From positions 2,361,001 through 2,425,000 of the forward strand of contig CM055318.2 of assembly GCA_029255685.2 (NCBI GenBank): a DNA stretch of 64,000 bases, given 5' to 3'. Positions 1 through 12,200 of the stretch are shown here, one piece after another. A model generated the notes under the pieces. It searched no databases and had not been told where the DNA came from. It saw only the letters and a program-made list of their open reading frames with translations. This DNA comes from Silene conica. Its lineage: Eukaryota; Streptophyta; Magnoliopsida; Caryophyllales; Caryophyllaceae. Made by a program: the position numbers and the translations under genes. How positions within the stretch are numbered: the first letter of the stretch is position 1; every line of letters starts with the position of its first letter.

Positions 1-865
1 GCTTGTGGCTTCATTAACACCGAGAAAAAAATAAATAGATACCTACTTAATTACCTAGAAAACTTGGTATAGCGAACAAATTGGGTCAATTGAGTCGGAT
101 TAAAGAAGTCGAGGCGGGCTAGTGTTTTGTTAGTCCAATTTGTAGTAATTTTTGAGCTAACTTTATTTAGTTTCGAGTCGGGTCTTTTATTATGTGGCGT
201 AACTTTAGGCTTTTCTCAAGCAAGGTATAAGATTTTCATTAGTCTTTTTTATATGATACTACGTAGTACGTACTCAGGTCTCAGTCAATATATTAAATAT
301 TGTTTTTTCTTTGTACTATGTGGAATATTAAGTTGATCCCATCTAGATATAAATCTTATGCTAAAACAATGGTGGGTAGGGAAGTTCTTTAAATAGTCAC
401 GACCATCGATCTAGGGTCATGCTTAGACAACTTGGGTTTGGATGAGATATATTGAATTATTTGAGTCTTTATTTAAATGATAAATTAATTCTTAAAGAAA
501 AAGAAGACAATTAACTTACATATTACTATCTTATTATACTTGTTCCTAACCATCAATTTTTAAACAACAAAGTTATACCTCAGATATTCAGATGTACTAC
601 CTCATACTTAGAGAATTTTGAGCTTTTGTATATTTTTTTGAGTTTTATAAAGTTTATAAATTACATTATATTTTTATAACGTTAAAACACAAATGTTTCT
701 GAGTTTATATGTAATTTTTTCGAGTTATAATGTAATTTCTTGAGTTTAATGTTCAAGTAAATAAACTTATAAATTTTATAATTTTAAAATAAAACTCGGA
801 AACTTTGTTATTGTTTAGAAATTATATCATCTGATACAATCATACATCAGATGTATAAGCTATTT
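1..865. other. AT-rich intergenic DNA, no gene seen
   Basis: No open frame here resembles a protein and no RNA gene is visible. From about 540 to 860 the sequence (gagttttataaag, cagatgtataagc) resembles an AT-rich dispersed repeat that recurs near 40.5 kb and 51.3 kb. Confidence 0.5.
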
Positions 866-1082
866 TCTTTTCGGCTCAAACGAGCTAAATTGAATTAATT
901 GGAGTAGAGCTTAATTGAACTAAATTGGGTGAAACTGAGGTGAAATGAATTTGGTTGAATTACAACTTATATAATTTTGTGAATAGATTAATTGAACATA
1001 ATTGATTGATCGTAAATAAAACTTAACGGAATACCGTCAATCAAATTGAAATAAGTTGAAATTAAGCAAAAAATAACAGTCC
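866..1082 (-). mobile_element. degraded Tourist-like MITE copy
   Basis: Read on the minus strand, this stretch follows the better-preserved element at 31926-32147 over most of its length. Shared landmarks are ttcggctcaaacgagct, ggagtagagcttaattgaac and the aacttaacggaata block. The outer GGGCC tips are eroded, so the limits are approximate and no target duplication can be read. Confidence 0.6.
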
Positions 1083-1739
1083 ACTTAATGTATCAATTCT
1101 ATACATTCAATTAAAATATAAATATAAATATAACCACTCCAGATCCCATATCTCATTTCATATCCCATCATTTCTCCAATTGACACATAAGAACTATGAT
1201 ATATACGATTATTACCATTTTCTATTATCTTATATGTAACGTGTCAAAACTTTGAGATAGTTAAGACAATTGATCTGAATTGAAATACAACTCATACATA
1301 TTACACAGATGTATACTCCCTCTGTCCCGATAAAATATTTATACTTTATGTTGGTAATTTAAGTGTAATTACCGATTCATTTTTCCGTATTTTGGGTTTG
1401 GTTCAAAGACGGGCGAACTTATAAATAATAAAGCTATTTCGGGAAGTACGAAGTGTACACTAGTCTATTGTTTACAAGTTCGCAGTATAGTTGCCCTACA
1501 AAACATTTTGGCGGTTGATTTTGAAGAGTTGTAACTCTTCAGAATTCTGACTCAATCCCTTCCCTTTTCCCTTCATTTGTCTATATATATGCTAGATAAA
1601 TGGATCCGTTTTTCTTAAGAGAAATTACTGAAATCAATCATCTTGAACATAGAAAACGAATTACACATAAAAGTTTCGAAATTACATCTCTTTTTTTCGT
1701 GCAAAAAACCGAGCAACACCGTCTTATCTCTATAGAAAA

Positions 1740-2039
1740 TATTAGGAATATTAATAATAGTTGGGCCTCAACCATAACCTTAAGGTTTTGGTTGAGATGG
1801 TTCATCTATCATGGTATCAGAGCCAGTGTGACCGAAGGTCACGGGTTCGAATCCTGGCAACCTCAAAACCCCTCGAAAACTCACGAAGTGGAAACCCGCA
1901 CACGGTATGGGGGGCCTGTGCAAACTAACCACTCTTCAAGCCCAATGGGCATTCGAGTGAGGGAGCGTATTAGGAATATTAATAATAGTTGGGCCTCAAC
2001 CATAACCTTAAGGTTTTGGTTGAGATGGTTCATCTATCA
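1740..2039 (+). mobile_element. miniature LTR retrotransposon (TRIM/SMART-like), full-length copy 1
   Basis: Two nearly identical 72-bp direct repeats (1740-1811 and 1968-2039) begin TATTAGGAATATTAATAATA and end TTCATCTATCA. They enclose a 156-bp interior. Directly after the left repeat lies TGGTATCAGAGCCAG (1812-1826), which is complementary to the 3' end of plant initiator tRNA-Met, the usual copia/TRIM primer site. The purine run GAGTGAGGGAGCG precedes the right repeat, where a polypurine tract belongs. There is no coding capacity, so mobilisation would need proteins supplied in trans. I could not find a matching 5-bp target duplication at this copy. The open frame spanning it is fortuitous. 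Confidence 0.85.
1843..1854 (+). promoter_or_regulatory. Pol III B-box-like motif inside the miniature LTR element
   Basis: GGGTTCGAATCC matches the tRNA T-arm/B-box consensus (GGTTCGANNCC) and lies 17 bp beyond the primer-binding site. The copy at 12.1 kb has a degraded version. Whether it recruits TFIIIC is not known; no convincing A box is present. Confidence 0.35.
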
Positions 2040-3115
2040 TGATACATCCCAGGCACTGATATACGGGACGAATTGTTCTATAAGAACAGTGTAGCGATTC
2101 GGTGTTGCTTTCATTGTTTTCATTTCTTTAACAATATATCAATAACACTTTATTTTACAAGAAAAATAAAATAAATGTAAACAATTCACTATAGATAATA
2201 TATTTGTCCTTCTCAAAATTATTAGGGTTGAGTGCAAATAGAATAAGGGTAAAAATACGAAATCGAAGGGGTGCACATATCTTATCTACGAGTAGTACTG
2301 GGTGAGATTGGTCAGGAAGAGCAATAAATGGAACAGTGGGCCCACAAGACGTCCCTAAATGTCGAGACCCGTACCAGTATGCCAGTCAATCCATTTCATG
2401 TTTGCAATATTAACCAAAACAAACCGCATCCGCAGCTCTCTGCACTTTAACTCTCCTTCTATTTTGGTACACCTTCAATTCATTACTTCATTGTGCCTTC
2501 TAAAACACGTGAACAAATTAATATTATTATTCTGAAAAAAGCAGTTCAAAACCTGAAAAGTTAATTAAAATTTTAAAAAAATAGTTGAAAATTAGGAACG
2601 GATAAATTAGCTTATTTACTTCATTCATTTATATCCAAGTTACACTTAATCTATTTTAATCCATTTATATCCAAACTACACATTTTCTAATAAAGCTAAC
2701 AAAATTACTAAAATATCATTATGAACATCAATTATTTACACAAAATGTCATCAAATGGCCCACCATTACTCCACCACAAACAATAAAAAAAAAGTAACAT
2801 ACACACTTTCCATTGTACTTTCAATCATATTTTAATGTTAAAAGCTCAAAAAAATTGTTTTAACACTAAAAAATTATGGTGCAAAAATTTGTGTTAAAAG
2901 CTCAAAAAAATTGCATATAAGATTAATTAGATTTTTATTAGAGGTACGATAATCCTATTTGTATCCTAGACCTAATAAACTTTGTATCACAGACATAAAC
3001 TTAACACGAAATAAATGAGATAATTTATAATGTCCCGGATCTAACGGAAACTTGACTCAACTATCTACATGATCGAGTAAATATGATACTTCACAATTTA
3101 ACTTGTTATAAACAT
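2040..3115. other. intergenic DNA, no gene
   Basis: No coding region recognised. About 2850-2960 (ttaacactaaaaaattatgg, then ttgcatataagattaattag) is a dispersed repeat that recurs at 40.45-40.6 kb. Confidence 0.5.
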
Positions 3116-3125
3116 AAAACGGAAA

Positions 3126-3318
3126 CACAAATTCTTATTTGCAACGGCACTATCCGTCGCAAGCTTATGACGGATATCATTTTCTCTCACAAAATACCTA
3201 CTTTTTCTCTCTCTCCAACCCTATTCATGTGGTCCCTTTTTCACTAACTCATTTTCTATCCATTTTATCTCACAAAATATCCGTCACAAATGATAACCCG
3301 TCGCAAGCAAGACTTACT
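3126..3318 (+). mobile_element. 193-bp Mutator-like MITE (family A)
   Basis: The element starts CACAAATTCTTATTTGCAAC and ends AAGCAAGACTTACT. It is flanked by a perfect 10-bp duplication, aaaacggaaa, at 3116-3125 and 3319-3328. Sister copies lie at 5454, 38914 and 50425. Internal inverted segments built on TGACGGATA and CACAAAATA would let it fold. A target duplication of 9-10 bp points to the Mutator superfamily. No coding capacity. Confidence 0.8.
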
Positions 3319-3328
3319 AAAACGGAAA

Positions 3329-5453
3329 ATGCATGTCGTAAAGGCGTAAACGACGTTACTTGAACCAATGGACAATGGTATGCACAGGGGAAAACAGACG
3401 TATGAAATGGGTATTTGCTGGCTTTTACCATCATGCGTTAGGGTAGTGTATGTAATTTATGTATGATGAAGTAACTTGACGACAGTAACGTACTCATGTC
3501 ACTGTAAACCATACTCATCTTGTCTTTGAAAAGGAAATTGTCCTATGAATTTTGGGTGGTTGAAAAAATTTTGGAGTAGATCGAGTTAGAGTTTCACAAT
3601 AGTTTGAGTCGGATTTAAAAGATCGCTGTTAAGAATCTACGTTTTCTATTTTTATGGGAATATTTTAATTATAAATAAACAGATGAATAAGACCATGAAA
3701 GTAACACCGGGAACATTGGTATCCAAAATAAAGTAAACAACTTAATTGTAAATCTTAATACAACATCGATCTTTAAACATGTTTATTTACTACTAATGGT
3801 ATCATTTTTTCATTAATTATAGTAAAAATGAGTTTCTACTTAGGACTCAGTTGAGAATATGTTGTAAATCTTTACGTATTTAAATTATTAATATGTGTCG
3901 ACATGTCGTAAGGACACACTCACACACCTTAAAAAAACCATAATTAATTATTATATTACAATGTAATAACAACGGGTGCTTAATTGTAAAAAAAATGAAA
4001 AAGGAGACGGTTTTATGATCACTTAATTAAAAGTTACTCTCAAACGTCGGTTTTATCTTTTAGGATAGAATCATCGATCTTCGCTTTCTAAATAAAATTA
4101 AAAGTTTCACTTCTTTCACATACGCATTTTATATTATTTATCTTTCTCGTATTATTTCAGTACTTTTTAAATGGATTTAAAACCGTTTAATCCGTATAAT
4201 AAATTAGAATTATTCAAATGAAATGAACCTCTCATCAATTTTCAAAGAAAAATGAAGATTCTCTAATTTTCCTGAATTTTTAATTTTTGTGGGGGACTAT
4301 GATGGGGGTTCAACTTCGGCCAAACTATCTACTAAGAGTACTAAGTACTATTAGCACCCTTGTATGATCATAGACTTTTAGGCTTAATTCAAGAAGCTTT
4401 TGATGAAACATGGCATTTATTATTATGTGTTAGCTATACTAGCTAGTGATCCATTTGTGTAACAACAACCTACATTTCTTTTAATTTGTCACAAATATTT
4501 AACAACAATTGCGGCGGTGGAGTCTGGATCTGAAATTTCAAAAAGATTCAAAAGAATGTATTAAAGTTTAAATAAGAGCAAACATTTTTAATAATTTCTC
4601 TAGATTTACCACTGCTATATTGTTCACTTAACAGACTTAGAAAGTTGGAATATCTCAAACCTCGGATATTAATCTAGCTTTAAATAGACAAAACCCTTTA
4701 TTACTTACCCGATAATATATTTAAAAAATAGATTTTATTTAATTAATAAAGTAACTAACCTTTCATTTAAAAAATAACAATATTGTCATCAATTTATAAT
4801 TTTTTTGTCATTAAATTTCAAAATTTAACCTTTTTAACTAAAATGAAATAAAATTGGTATAAATAAAACTATAATTTTACATAACCATAAACCGTTACTT
4901 AATTTCGTGATGTAAAAAGAACTAGTTTTAAATCTGTGCAAAAATGCACGGAAATATTTTTAGAAAAATTGTCGTTGATAATTAACATTTACAGAATAGT
5001 GACCATAATACATGAAAATTTTGCAACTCAATTTCTTTTATTCTGACAATATGTTAAGCCACACATTCAAATTAAGTTTTAAAACATCGTATTGAGTATC
5101 TAAAAACGTAAATATCACTATAAAATGTAATTTGTTAATATTTATTATAATTTATGAAAATTATATATTATTTATTGTATGATTGATTATTAGTCATAAA
5201 TCGTTATTTAATAATTATGTAAAAATCAACATTGACATTATATTTTAATATATAATATATAATATATAACATATAATATATAGCATATAAGTTGACGTTA
5301 TAAATGTAATCGTTTACGTAGAAATTATTGTTTACAAAATAAATGAAAATTAAAACGTAATATTTACACCACGAAACTGAATGTAGACAGTTACTCTTAA
5401 ATTAATTCAATAAAGTTTGGTGTTGGTCCCACCGTAAATGACTTTTAAAAAAT
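3329..5453. other. AT-rich intergenic DNA, no gene
   Basis: Nothing coding is recognised. A (TATAA)-type microsatellite with tataatatataatatata runs at about 5243-5290. Confidence 0.5.
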
Positions 5454-5647
5454 AGTAAGTCTTGCTTGCAACGGGTCGTTATTTGTGACGGATATTTTGT
5501 GAGATAAAATGGGTAGAAAATGAGTTAGTGGAGAAAGGGGACCACATGAATAGTGTTGGAGAGAGAGAAAAAGTGGATATTTTGTGAGAGGAAACGGTAT
5601 CCGTCACAAGCTTGCGACGATAGTGCCGTTGCAAATAAGAATTTGTG
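5454..5647 (-). mobile_element. 194-bp Mutator-like MITE (family A), inverted copy
   Basis: Reverse-complement copy of the element at 3126-3318. It starts AGTAAGTCTTGCTTGCAACG and ends AAGAATTTGTG. Flanks tttaaaaaat and tttaaaaata match at 8 of 10 positions, consistent with an ageing target duplication. Confidence 0.75.
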
Positions 5648-7596
5648 TTTAAAAATAAATAAATCGTGGATTAATGACGTGGCTTCACCAGAAATCATTA
5701 AATGTTTATGTATTAATATAGATAATATTTATGAAAAGAATTTAAGAAAACTTATAAAAAAATGGAATCACTAGCTCTGAGGTAATTAAAATATTTTCAT
5801 ATATAAATATACACATTTTATGAAATTATTTAATGATCTCGATTAATATTTAGATTAGCTTTTTTTCTCAATTTAGAAATACAATCAATTAGGAGAAATA
5901 TGAATAGATATTAATCTAAAATGTATTAGTAAAATTATAAAAAAATAAAAAAAATCTATATATATACCATGAATACGCGGGATTCATACTAGTCTATATA
6001 TCAAATATGAAGTATATATACATTACCAATGTTCTTCATTTACCACTACACCAACATAATTATATTGCAAATAAAGGATATTAGCTTATACATTTAACTG
6101 AATATTTTGGATCGCGTAAGGACACCTACCCGTCCTTTCCTTCCCAGATCCGCCACATGTATATATGACCTAATAAACACGGCTTATTTAAATAAGAAAA
6201 TGCCATTTATTTAGATGCAATTATGGTAAACCAAGATGGAGATGCTAAATTCTACTCGTATTCATTTTAGTAATTAATCACGGAAGCAAATTTAAAATTG
6301 AAATGTTAAACTATATTGGAAAAAAAGGGGAGACAAAGTGAGAACAAAAAGAAAGAGGCCATATGATAATCCCACTCACAATTTACAAGTAGTTTTCCAA
6401 ACGGTAGGTAATGTAGGCATGTAAAGTACAAATCACTTTCATTACATTCATTAGGCAACAACTAAGGCCAATCCATTAATTACAATGTTTTAAGCACTAA
6501 TTACCATATAATGAGTAAATGACCGATGATATGGTTATTATAGGTCATTCGGTGTAGTTTTGAACGTGATTTTTTATATCTCGGGTTATATGAAAATAAC
6601 TTGCTTATGTGTCGTTAATACAAAGACAATGCTGCATATATTCGATATTCCTTATTTTGTAATTTGCGATAGTTATTGAGACACTAAAGTTAATGTAGTG
6701 TTATTGTAAGCCAAATTGATTTTTTAATAAGTTGCAGAGTATTTTCCGTTAGGGGAGGAAGAGAAAAAAACATCAGCGGGATCAAATGAGCTATATCAAC
6801 AGATAAATTCATAAAAAATAAAGAATTTAATTAAAATTTCCGAGTTTTCCATTTCCTAAGCAGGTACGAGCGTCCCTACTAGCTCCTTCGCTAATAACCT
6901 CTGCTGATTTTTACAAATGATTTTTTTAGAAAAACTAAAAGAATCTATTCACTAATTCAATTAGTAAAAATTTCAAAATTAAATAAACAATTTTTTAGGT
7001 TTTTGATTTCCAAATACGGACAAGCGCCCCTGGCAAACCCTCGCCAGTAAGACAATAACCTCTCTCGAGTTTTACAAATGAAATTTTATAAAATAAAATA
7101 AAATTACATAACCATTAGTTTTTGCTTTATCTAAATCGAGTAAGAATATATACTCATAGTAAACAACTACAAAAGATAATACACCCATAATTCATTACAT
7201 ATCATAACATATGTACACATAAGAATCTATCACAATCAAAGCAATTATCCAAAAGCTAAAAGCTAATTAAGAAAGCCAAAAAGCCTAATGATTCCCATAT
7301 GTCACATTCTACATCCACTAATCTTTCTTAATTAAGTAAGTACTTAATTAATTAAGACATCCTAAATATTTGGGGGAAAAGCACTAAAAGGGCAAAAAGG
7401 GAACAAAAAACGAATAATTAAGCCACTTTAGCCTAACCTAACCTTTTCGTACCTTTTATTCGTACTACACGTCTCTATAGATGTCCCTATCGTAATCCCC
7501 CCAACTCTCCCACCGTTAAGAAGATTAGGGTTTAAGTAGATAATAATAATCATTTGACAACCAAGCTGATGGCACGTGTCTCAACTTTATATTATA
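5648..7596. other. intergenic DNA, no gene
   Basis: No protein-like frame, RNA gene or clear terminal repeats were recognised in this stretch. Confidence 0.45.
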
Positions 7597-7900
7597 CTCC
7601 CTCCCTCCTATTCTGAATAACTGTCACATTTCGGGTTGAGCACGAGAATTAAGGAATTCATTTATTTAATGTAAAGTAACATGTGGGGTGGAAGATTGGA
7701 GAGAGGGAATGTATTACTCGTATTGATTATTATTGTGAGAAGAGGTGATTAAAATAAGTAGTGTTGTGGGGTAAGGTGAGATATTATTGTGGATTAGAGT
7801 GAATAAAATAAGTATAAATAATGTACCAAAATGGAATATGTGACATTTACGTGACTAGACGAAAACGGCAAATGTGACAGTTATTCAGAATAGGAGGGAG
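7597..7900. mobile_element. Stowaway-like (Tc1/mariner) MITE, 304 bp
   Basis: Inverted ends CTCCCTCC...TATTCTGAATAACTGTCAC and its complement run to 7900, with TA on both sides (7595-7596, 7901-7902). This is the Stowaway signature. The interior (gaattaaggaattc, ggagagaggg, agaggtgattaaaataagta) matches the copy at 40906-41456. It preserves the uninterrupted site attgattattattgtgag into which another element inserted in that sister. Confidence 0.8.
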
Positions 7901-7910
7901 TAGACTATAT

Positions 7911-8211
7911 AATAAAACCGTAATATTACAACGGTTTTTCTAATGTTTTTATATTAAACACTTATTTGTTACTATTAACAAATGAGAATTATTTTATTAG
8001 ATAAATAGAATAGTAATTTTACACTTTTACGTTATCAGGGGTTGTTTGGTTCAATAAAACCGTAATATTATAACGGTTTTTCTACCGTAAAGTTTATGGT
8101 TAGACAGTTAGACAATAATTTGTTACTATTAACAAATGAGAATTATTTTATTAGATAAATAGAATAGTAATTCTACATTTTTACGTTATCAGGGTTTGTT
8201 TGGTTGTCTAT
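7911..8211. repeat. tandem duplication, about 142-bp unit
   Basis: Two units begin aataaaaccgtaatatta (7911 and 8053) and end at a gttatcaggg(g/t)ttgtttggtt junction. They share aatgagaattattttattag. The units are clearly diverged, so the duplication is not recent. Confidence 0.7.
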
Positions 8212-8445
8212 TGAAATCGTGAGATCTTAAACTACAATAATACAGTATTGTTTAGCTGCCAAAATCATGAGAAGTATATGAATCTACTTTCTGCATTGTG
8301 CGTGAAGTTATTCATCAAGTCTCATTGGTCATTAGAATTTATCACATGAATTAACTTCTTACATTCAATCAAACGCTTTTTGGGAATTCACGTGAACTTG
8401 AAGTTCCCGAAAACTCTAATTCACCTATATCAATCAAACAAACCC
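8192..8445. mobile_element. possible MITE with GGGTTTGTTTG ends
   Basis: GGGTTTGTTTGGTTG at the left and CAATCAAACAAACCC at the right are inverted repeats about 254 bp apart. They resemble the PIF/Harbinger-type elements at 38556 and 52017. The 3-bp flanks are TCA and TGA and do not match, so the superfamily is uncertain. Confidence 0.5.
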
Positions 8446-8573
8446 TGAGATGAGATTATACAATGGATTGTCAACTGGTGATAATTTTACAAATTTGATC
8501 CAAAAGTGTATAGAAATATAATATACGGACATAAACCCATCGCGAAAACTTACTTTTAGTATCTTGAAACAAA

Positions 8574-8811
8574 TTTTTTGATGACGAGGTTTCCCGCAAC
8601 CGTTATCTTTGGTGTGCACTGGGTAAACCCCCGCTATATGTGATAGCGTGCAAACCACAAACACCAAGTAAGCCACCGTGTTAGACTCGAAGTCTATTTA
8701 GGCATGGATTCGGGCCAAGAATGCTCACTCCACAAGATTTTGCTATTGAGGAGGCTTGAACCCGAGTTTCCCGAGAATTTCACCAAATTTTAACCGTTAA
8801 ACTCCACCCTT
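8574..8811 (-). mobile_element. tRNA-derived SINE, diverged, minus strand
   Basis: Read on the minus strand there is an A-box-like stretch (gtttaacggttaaaa), then a B-box-like GGGTTCAAGCCTC. The 3' end reads cctcgtcatcaaaaaattt, resembling the 3' end of the better SINE at 33215 (ctcgttatcaaaaa). No convincing target duplication remains. Confidence 0.5.
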
Positions 8812-9206
8812 ACGAGCTCTTAAAACATTTTCACTCTAATAGACGTCAAATGAAGTAATCTAAATAACCGTTTTAAAATTAAGACGGTAATATCATATAA
8901 GATCTCGTTAAACAAAACATTAAATAGAAAGATAGAGCGGTAGATACTCCGAGAAAACCTCAATCAAAAGTCAGTCTACTTCACAACTCCCAAAGCCACT
9001 CCCTCTCCACCATTTTCATTCTTCTTCTTCTTCCCTTTTCTCCTTCTTCTCATAAATTCTAAAACCTCTTTACTTTCATTCAAATTATATTTACCCACAA
9101 ATCTTCATCCTCAAGCTACTCACTCAAACTTCCTACTCCTCCTCCTCATAATATTCTAAATTCAAATTTATTATTTTTATTTTTAATTTTATTATAATTG
9201 CTATAA

Positions 9207-9212
9207 ATGTGA
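9207..9212 (+). promoter_or_regulatory. start-stop upstream ORF (ATGTGA) ahead of bHLH79
   Basis: An ATG followed at once by TGA lies 60 nt upstream of the bHLH79 start codon, after a CT-rich leader (about 8999-9060). If the leader covers it, this minimal uORF could stall ribosomes and reduce translation. The transcription start is not visible, so its presence in the mRNA is inferred. Confidence 0.4.
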
Positions 9213-9271
9213 AGGGTGGATCCGTAAATTACTTGGAGTAATTAATTAATTATTATTTTAATAAAAGTTTA

Positions 9272-12200
9272 ATGGATCCACCGACGGCGACACTAATGAA
9301 CGAAACGACGTCGTATAACTTATCGGAGATCTGGCCTGTACCTATGAATGGTGCTGGATCATTCGCCCCGAATTCGACCCGTTTTACTGAGTCTGGTTTG
9401 ATTCGTGAGGGTTCTGCAAACGACGCCGTTTATAACGGTTCAGCGAGGAAGAGGAGGGATAATAAAAATATCGTTGAAGATGCTGCCATGGTACTCGTAT
9501 TTCAATTTTTTTTCCCCCTCATTCATTTGTTTATTTTTTAGTTTAATAAACAATATTTTAATCAAAAATAAACAAATTATCGGAATTAGGCGAGTATTAA
9601 TATTGTTTTTTTATGTGTGTTGCTTTTAGCTAATTTTGATTTGATTAAGTGTACTTATTAGTGATAGTGACATTGATTACGTTATTTAAAACACATTTAA
9701 AACCGTCTCATACAAGAATTAATTTAGTTTGAATTACATTCTCGTCCGAATCATTTATTTGGGACTGAAAAACCGTCTCATACGAGAATTAATTTAGTTA
9801 TCGTTGATTCAAAGTTGTACCTATTCGGTCCGACTGCTGAATAATTTTGTGCGTTACTCTCTCCGTCTAAATCATTTATTTAGCTTTAGATAAGTATAAA
9901 AATTAAAATATACCAGGAAATAAATGATTGAGACGGTAGGAAGGAAGGGTAAATCGTTTTTCTAGGTAATTTGAAAGAAAAGTGGACGTTGACTAGCTTA
10001 GCTAGTAAAATCATAGGAAAATAAAGGTACTTGAAAATTAAAATATACCGAGTAAACAAATGATTGAGACGGTAAGGGTAGGGAGGAAGGGGTAAACCGT
10101 TTTTCTGGGTAATTTGAACGAAAAGTGGACGCTAGCTAGCTTAGTTGGTAAAATCATCCGAAAAAAAAGGTACTTGAAAATTAAAATATACCGAGTAAAC
10201 AAATGATTGAGACGGTAGGGTGGAAGGGGTAAACCGTTTTTCTAGGTAATTTGAACGAAAAGTGGACGCTAGCTAGCTTAGTTGGTAAAATCATCGGATA
10301 TAATGGTAGTTGTATTTGGTTATTTTGAATTTTTGATGTGTCGTAATTGAGGAGAAACATAAGAAGTTTAAGAGGCCAAATTGCTGATGAAGTATGTGGG
10401 ATATGGACAATTGGACATATGAATGTTGTTTTCTGAGACGGTATTGGTCGTTAATAAGAAAAGATTTGGCCTTGGTATGAAAGTCGTGTTGCAAAGTTAT
10501 TCTTGTTGTTGGGTTGTTGTGATCGTAGCTATCTGCCATTATAGTAGACGAGTAGCGATTTGAGGGTCATGTTGCAGTTCTTGTTTTTTTGTTATTGTAT
10601 ATTGTGAGAAAATAACGGTTGAAGTTAAGTAACAAATCGAAATGGGTTGGAGAGAGTACGTGCGTTTGTTTTGCCGATTAATGACAGGTTTTTTGTTATC
10701 ATTTGAATGGGCAGAGCGATTCCGACAGTAAAAGGTTGAAATCATCAGGGTCCGGGGATGAGAATCAGACTCAGAAAGGTGATGGTGAAGTCAATTCTGG
10801 GAAAGGAACTGAAAAAACGAGTAAGGCACCTCTTGATTCACAAAAGGATTATATTCATGTGCGAGCTAGAAGAGGTCAAGCTACCGATAGCCACAGCCTT
10901 GCAGAAAGGGTAATCGCCTGATTTTCGCTGGTGCATCTGTTTTCCGATTATGTTATTGTATATAACTACATATTATCCGAAAAAAATGAAACTCTAATGA
11001 GGAATGATGAAACTCGCAAGATATGTCAGACCGGTTCACAAATCATCTATGTGCCACCCCGTTCACTGTCCAAGATGTGGGCGTGAGACCACTGTCTATG
11101 GATATAGTGACTGACATACAATGAAAATTTTGGTGGCAGGCAAGAAGAGAAAAGATAAGTGAAAGGATGAGAATACTCCAGGATCTTGTGCCTGGTTGTA
11201 ACAAGGTATATTTTGCTCTTCCATAACATTGTAAATTTGGTATCATTATTACTCGCGACTTTGTGAAGCGTCATTATCATTGAAGAGATGATTTTACGAG
11301 TTTTTTTGCATACAAAATTAAGTATTGCATCAAAGTTGTCATTGATTCTTCATTTCGAATGTGTGATGTTATGTATTTTTTGAACTCTTAGTGATGTTAT
11401 GTATTCTTTGAACTCTTAGTGACTTTATGCTGATACTTTCGTTATCTGTCTGGTGTCTTTGTGATCCTGTTTCCTCTTGAAGTTCAAATTCTCTCTTAAC
11501 TAACTTTTGGTTTCAGGTCATTGGCAAGGCACTAGTACTTGACGAGATTATAAATTACATACAATCATTACAGCGCCAAGTCGAGGTATGCTATTGCCTA
11601 CTCCCTTATTACAGGTTTATCACTTGCCGAGATCATGGGGTTTATTTTTTTGGTAAAACGATTAAATTGTTTGTTTCAGTTCCTATCGATGAAATTAGAA
11701 GCGGTCAATACAAGAGTCAGCCCTGGTATTGAAGGATTTCCCTCGAAAGATGTAAGTATAAATTTCTCAGATGGTATGTTATCAACTAATTATGCGCCCA
11801 TCTCTCCGTTTGAACCAAGCCAGAATAGAGTATATTAGATTATAGTTTTCTTGCCTGCAACCCTATGTGATTTTCTTTTCGGTGTTCAGTTGTTCATCCT
11901 GTTAATTCTTTTTGCTGTTAATTCTCCTCCACTGGTGTGAAATAAGGCACGACCTACAAGATCGGTACTTCATATCTGGAGGGCGGGTTTAGGTCTGAAC
12001 ATGTGACCTATCATTTCATCAACATATCATTAGTCTTTACCACGGGGCCAAAAAGTTATCGGCTGTATTATCCTGGATTTTTCTACAACTGAAGTGATGT
12101 CTTTAGTGATAGATGAACCATCTCAACCAAAACCTTAAGGTGATGGTTGAGGCCAACTATTATTAATATTCCTAATACGCTCCCTCACTCAAATGCCCAT

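Noticed and set aside
1812..1860. Possible tRNA gene (TGGTATCAGAGCC with GGTTCGAATCC)
   Set aside because: No cloverleaf can be formed. The first motif is a primer site complementary to tRNA-iMet and lies directly after an LTR.
1600..2094. 164-codon open frame
   Set aside because: It runs straight across both LTRs and the interior of a miniature LTR element; its internal amino-acid repeat is just the translated 72-bp LTR.
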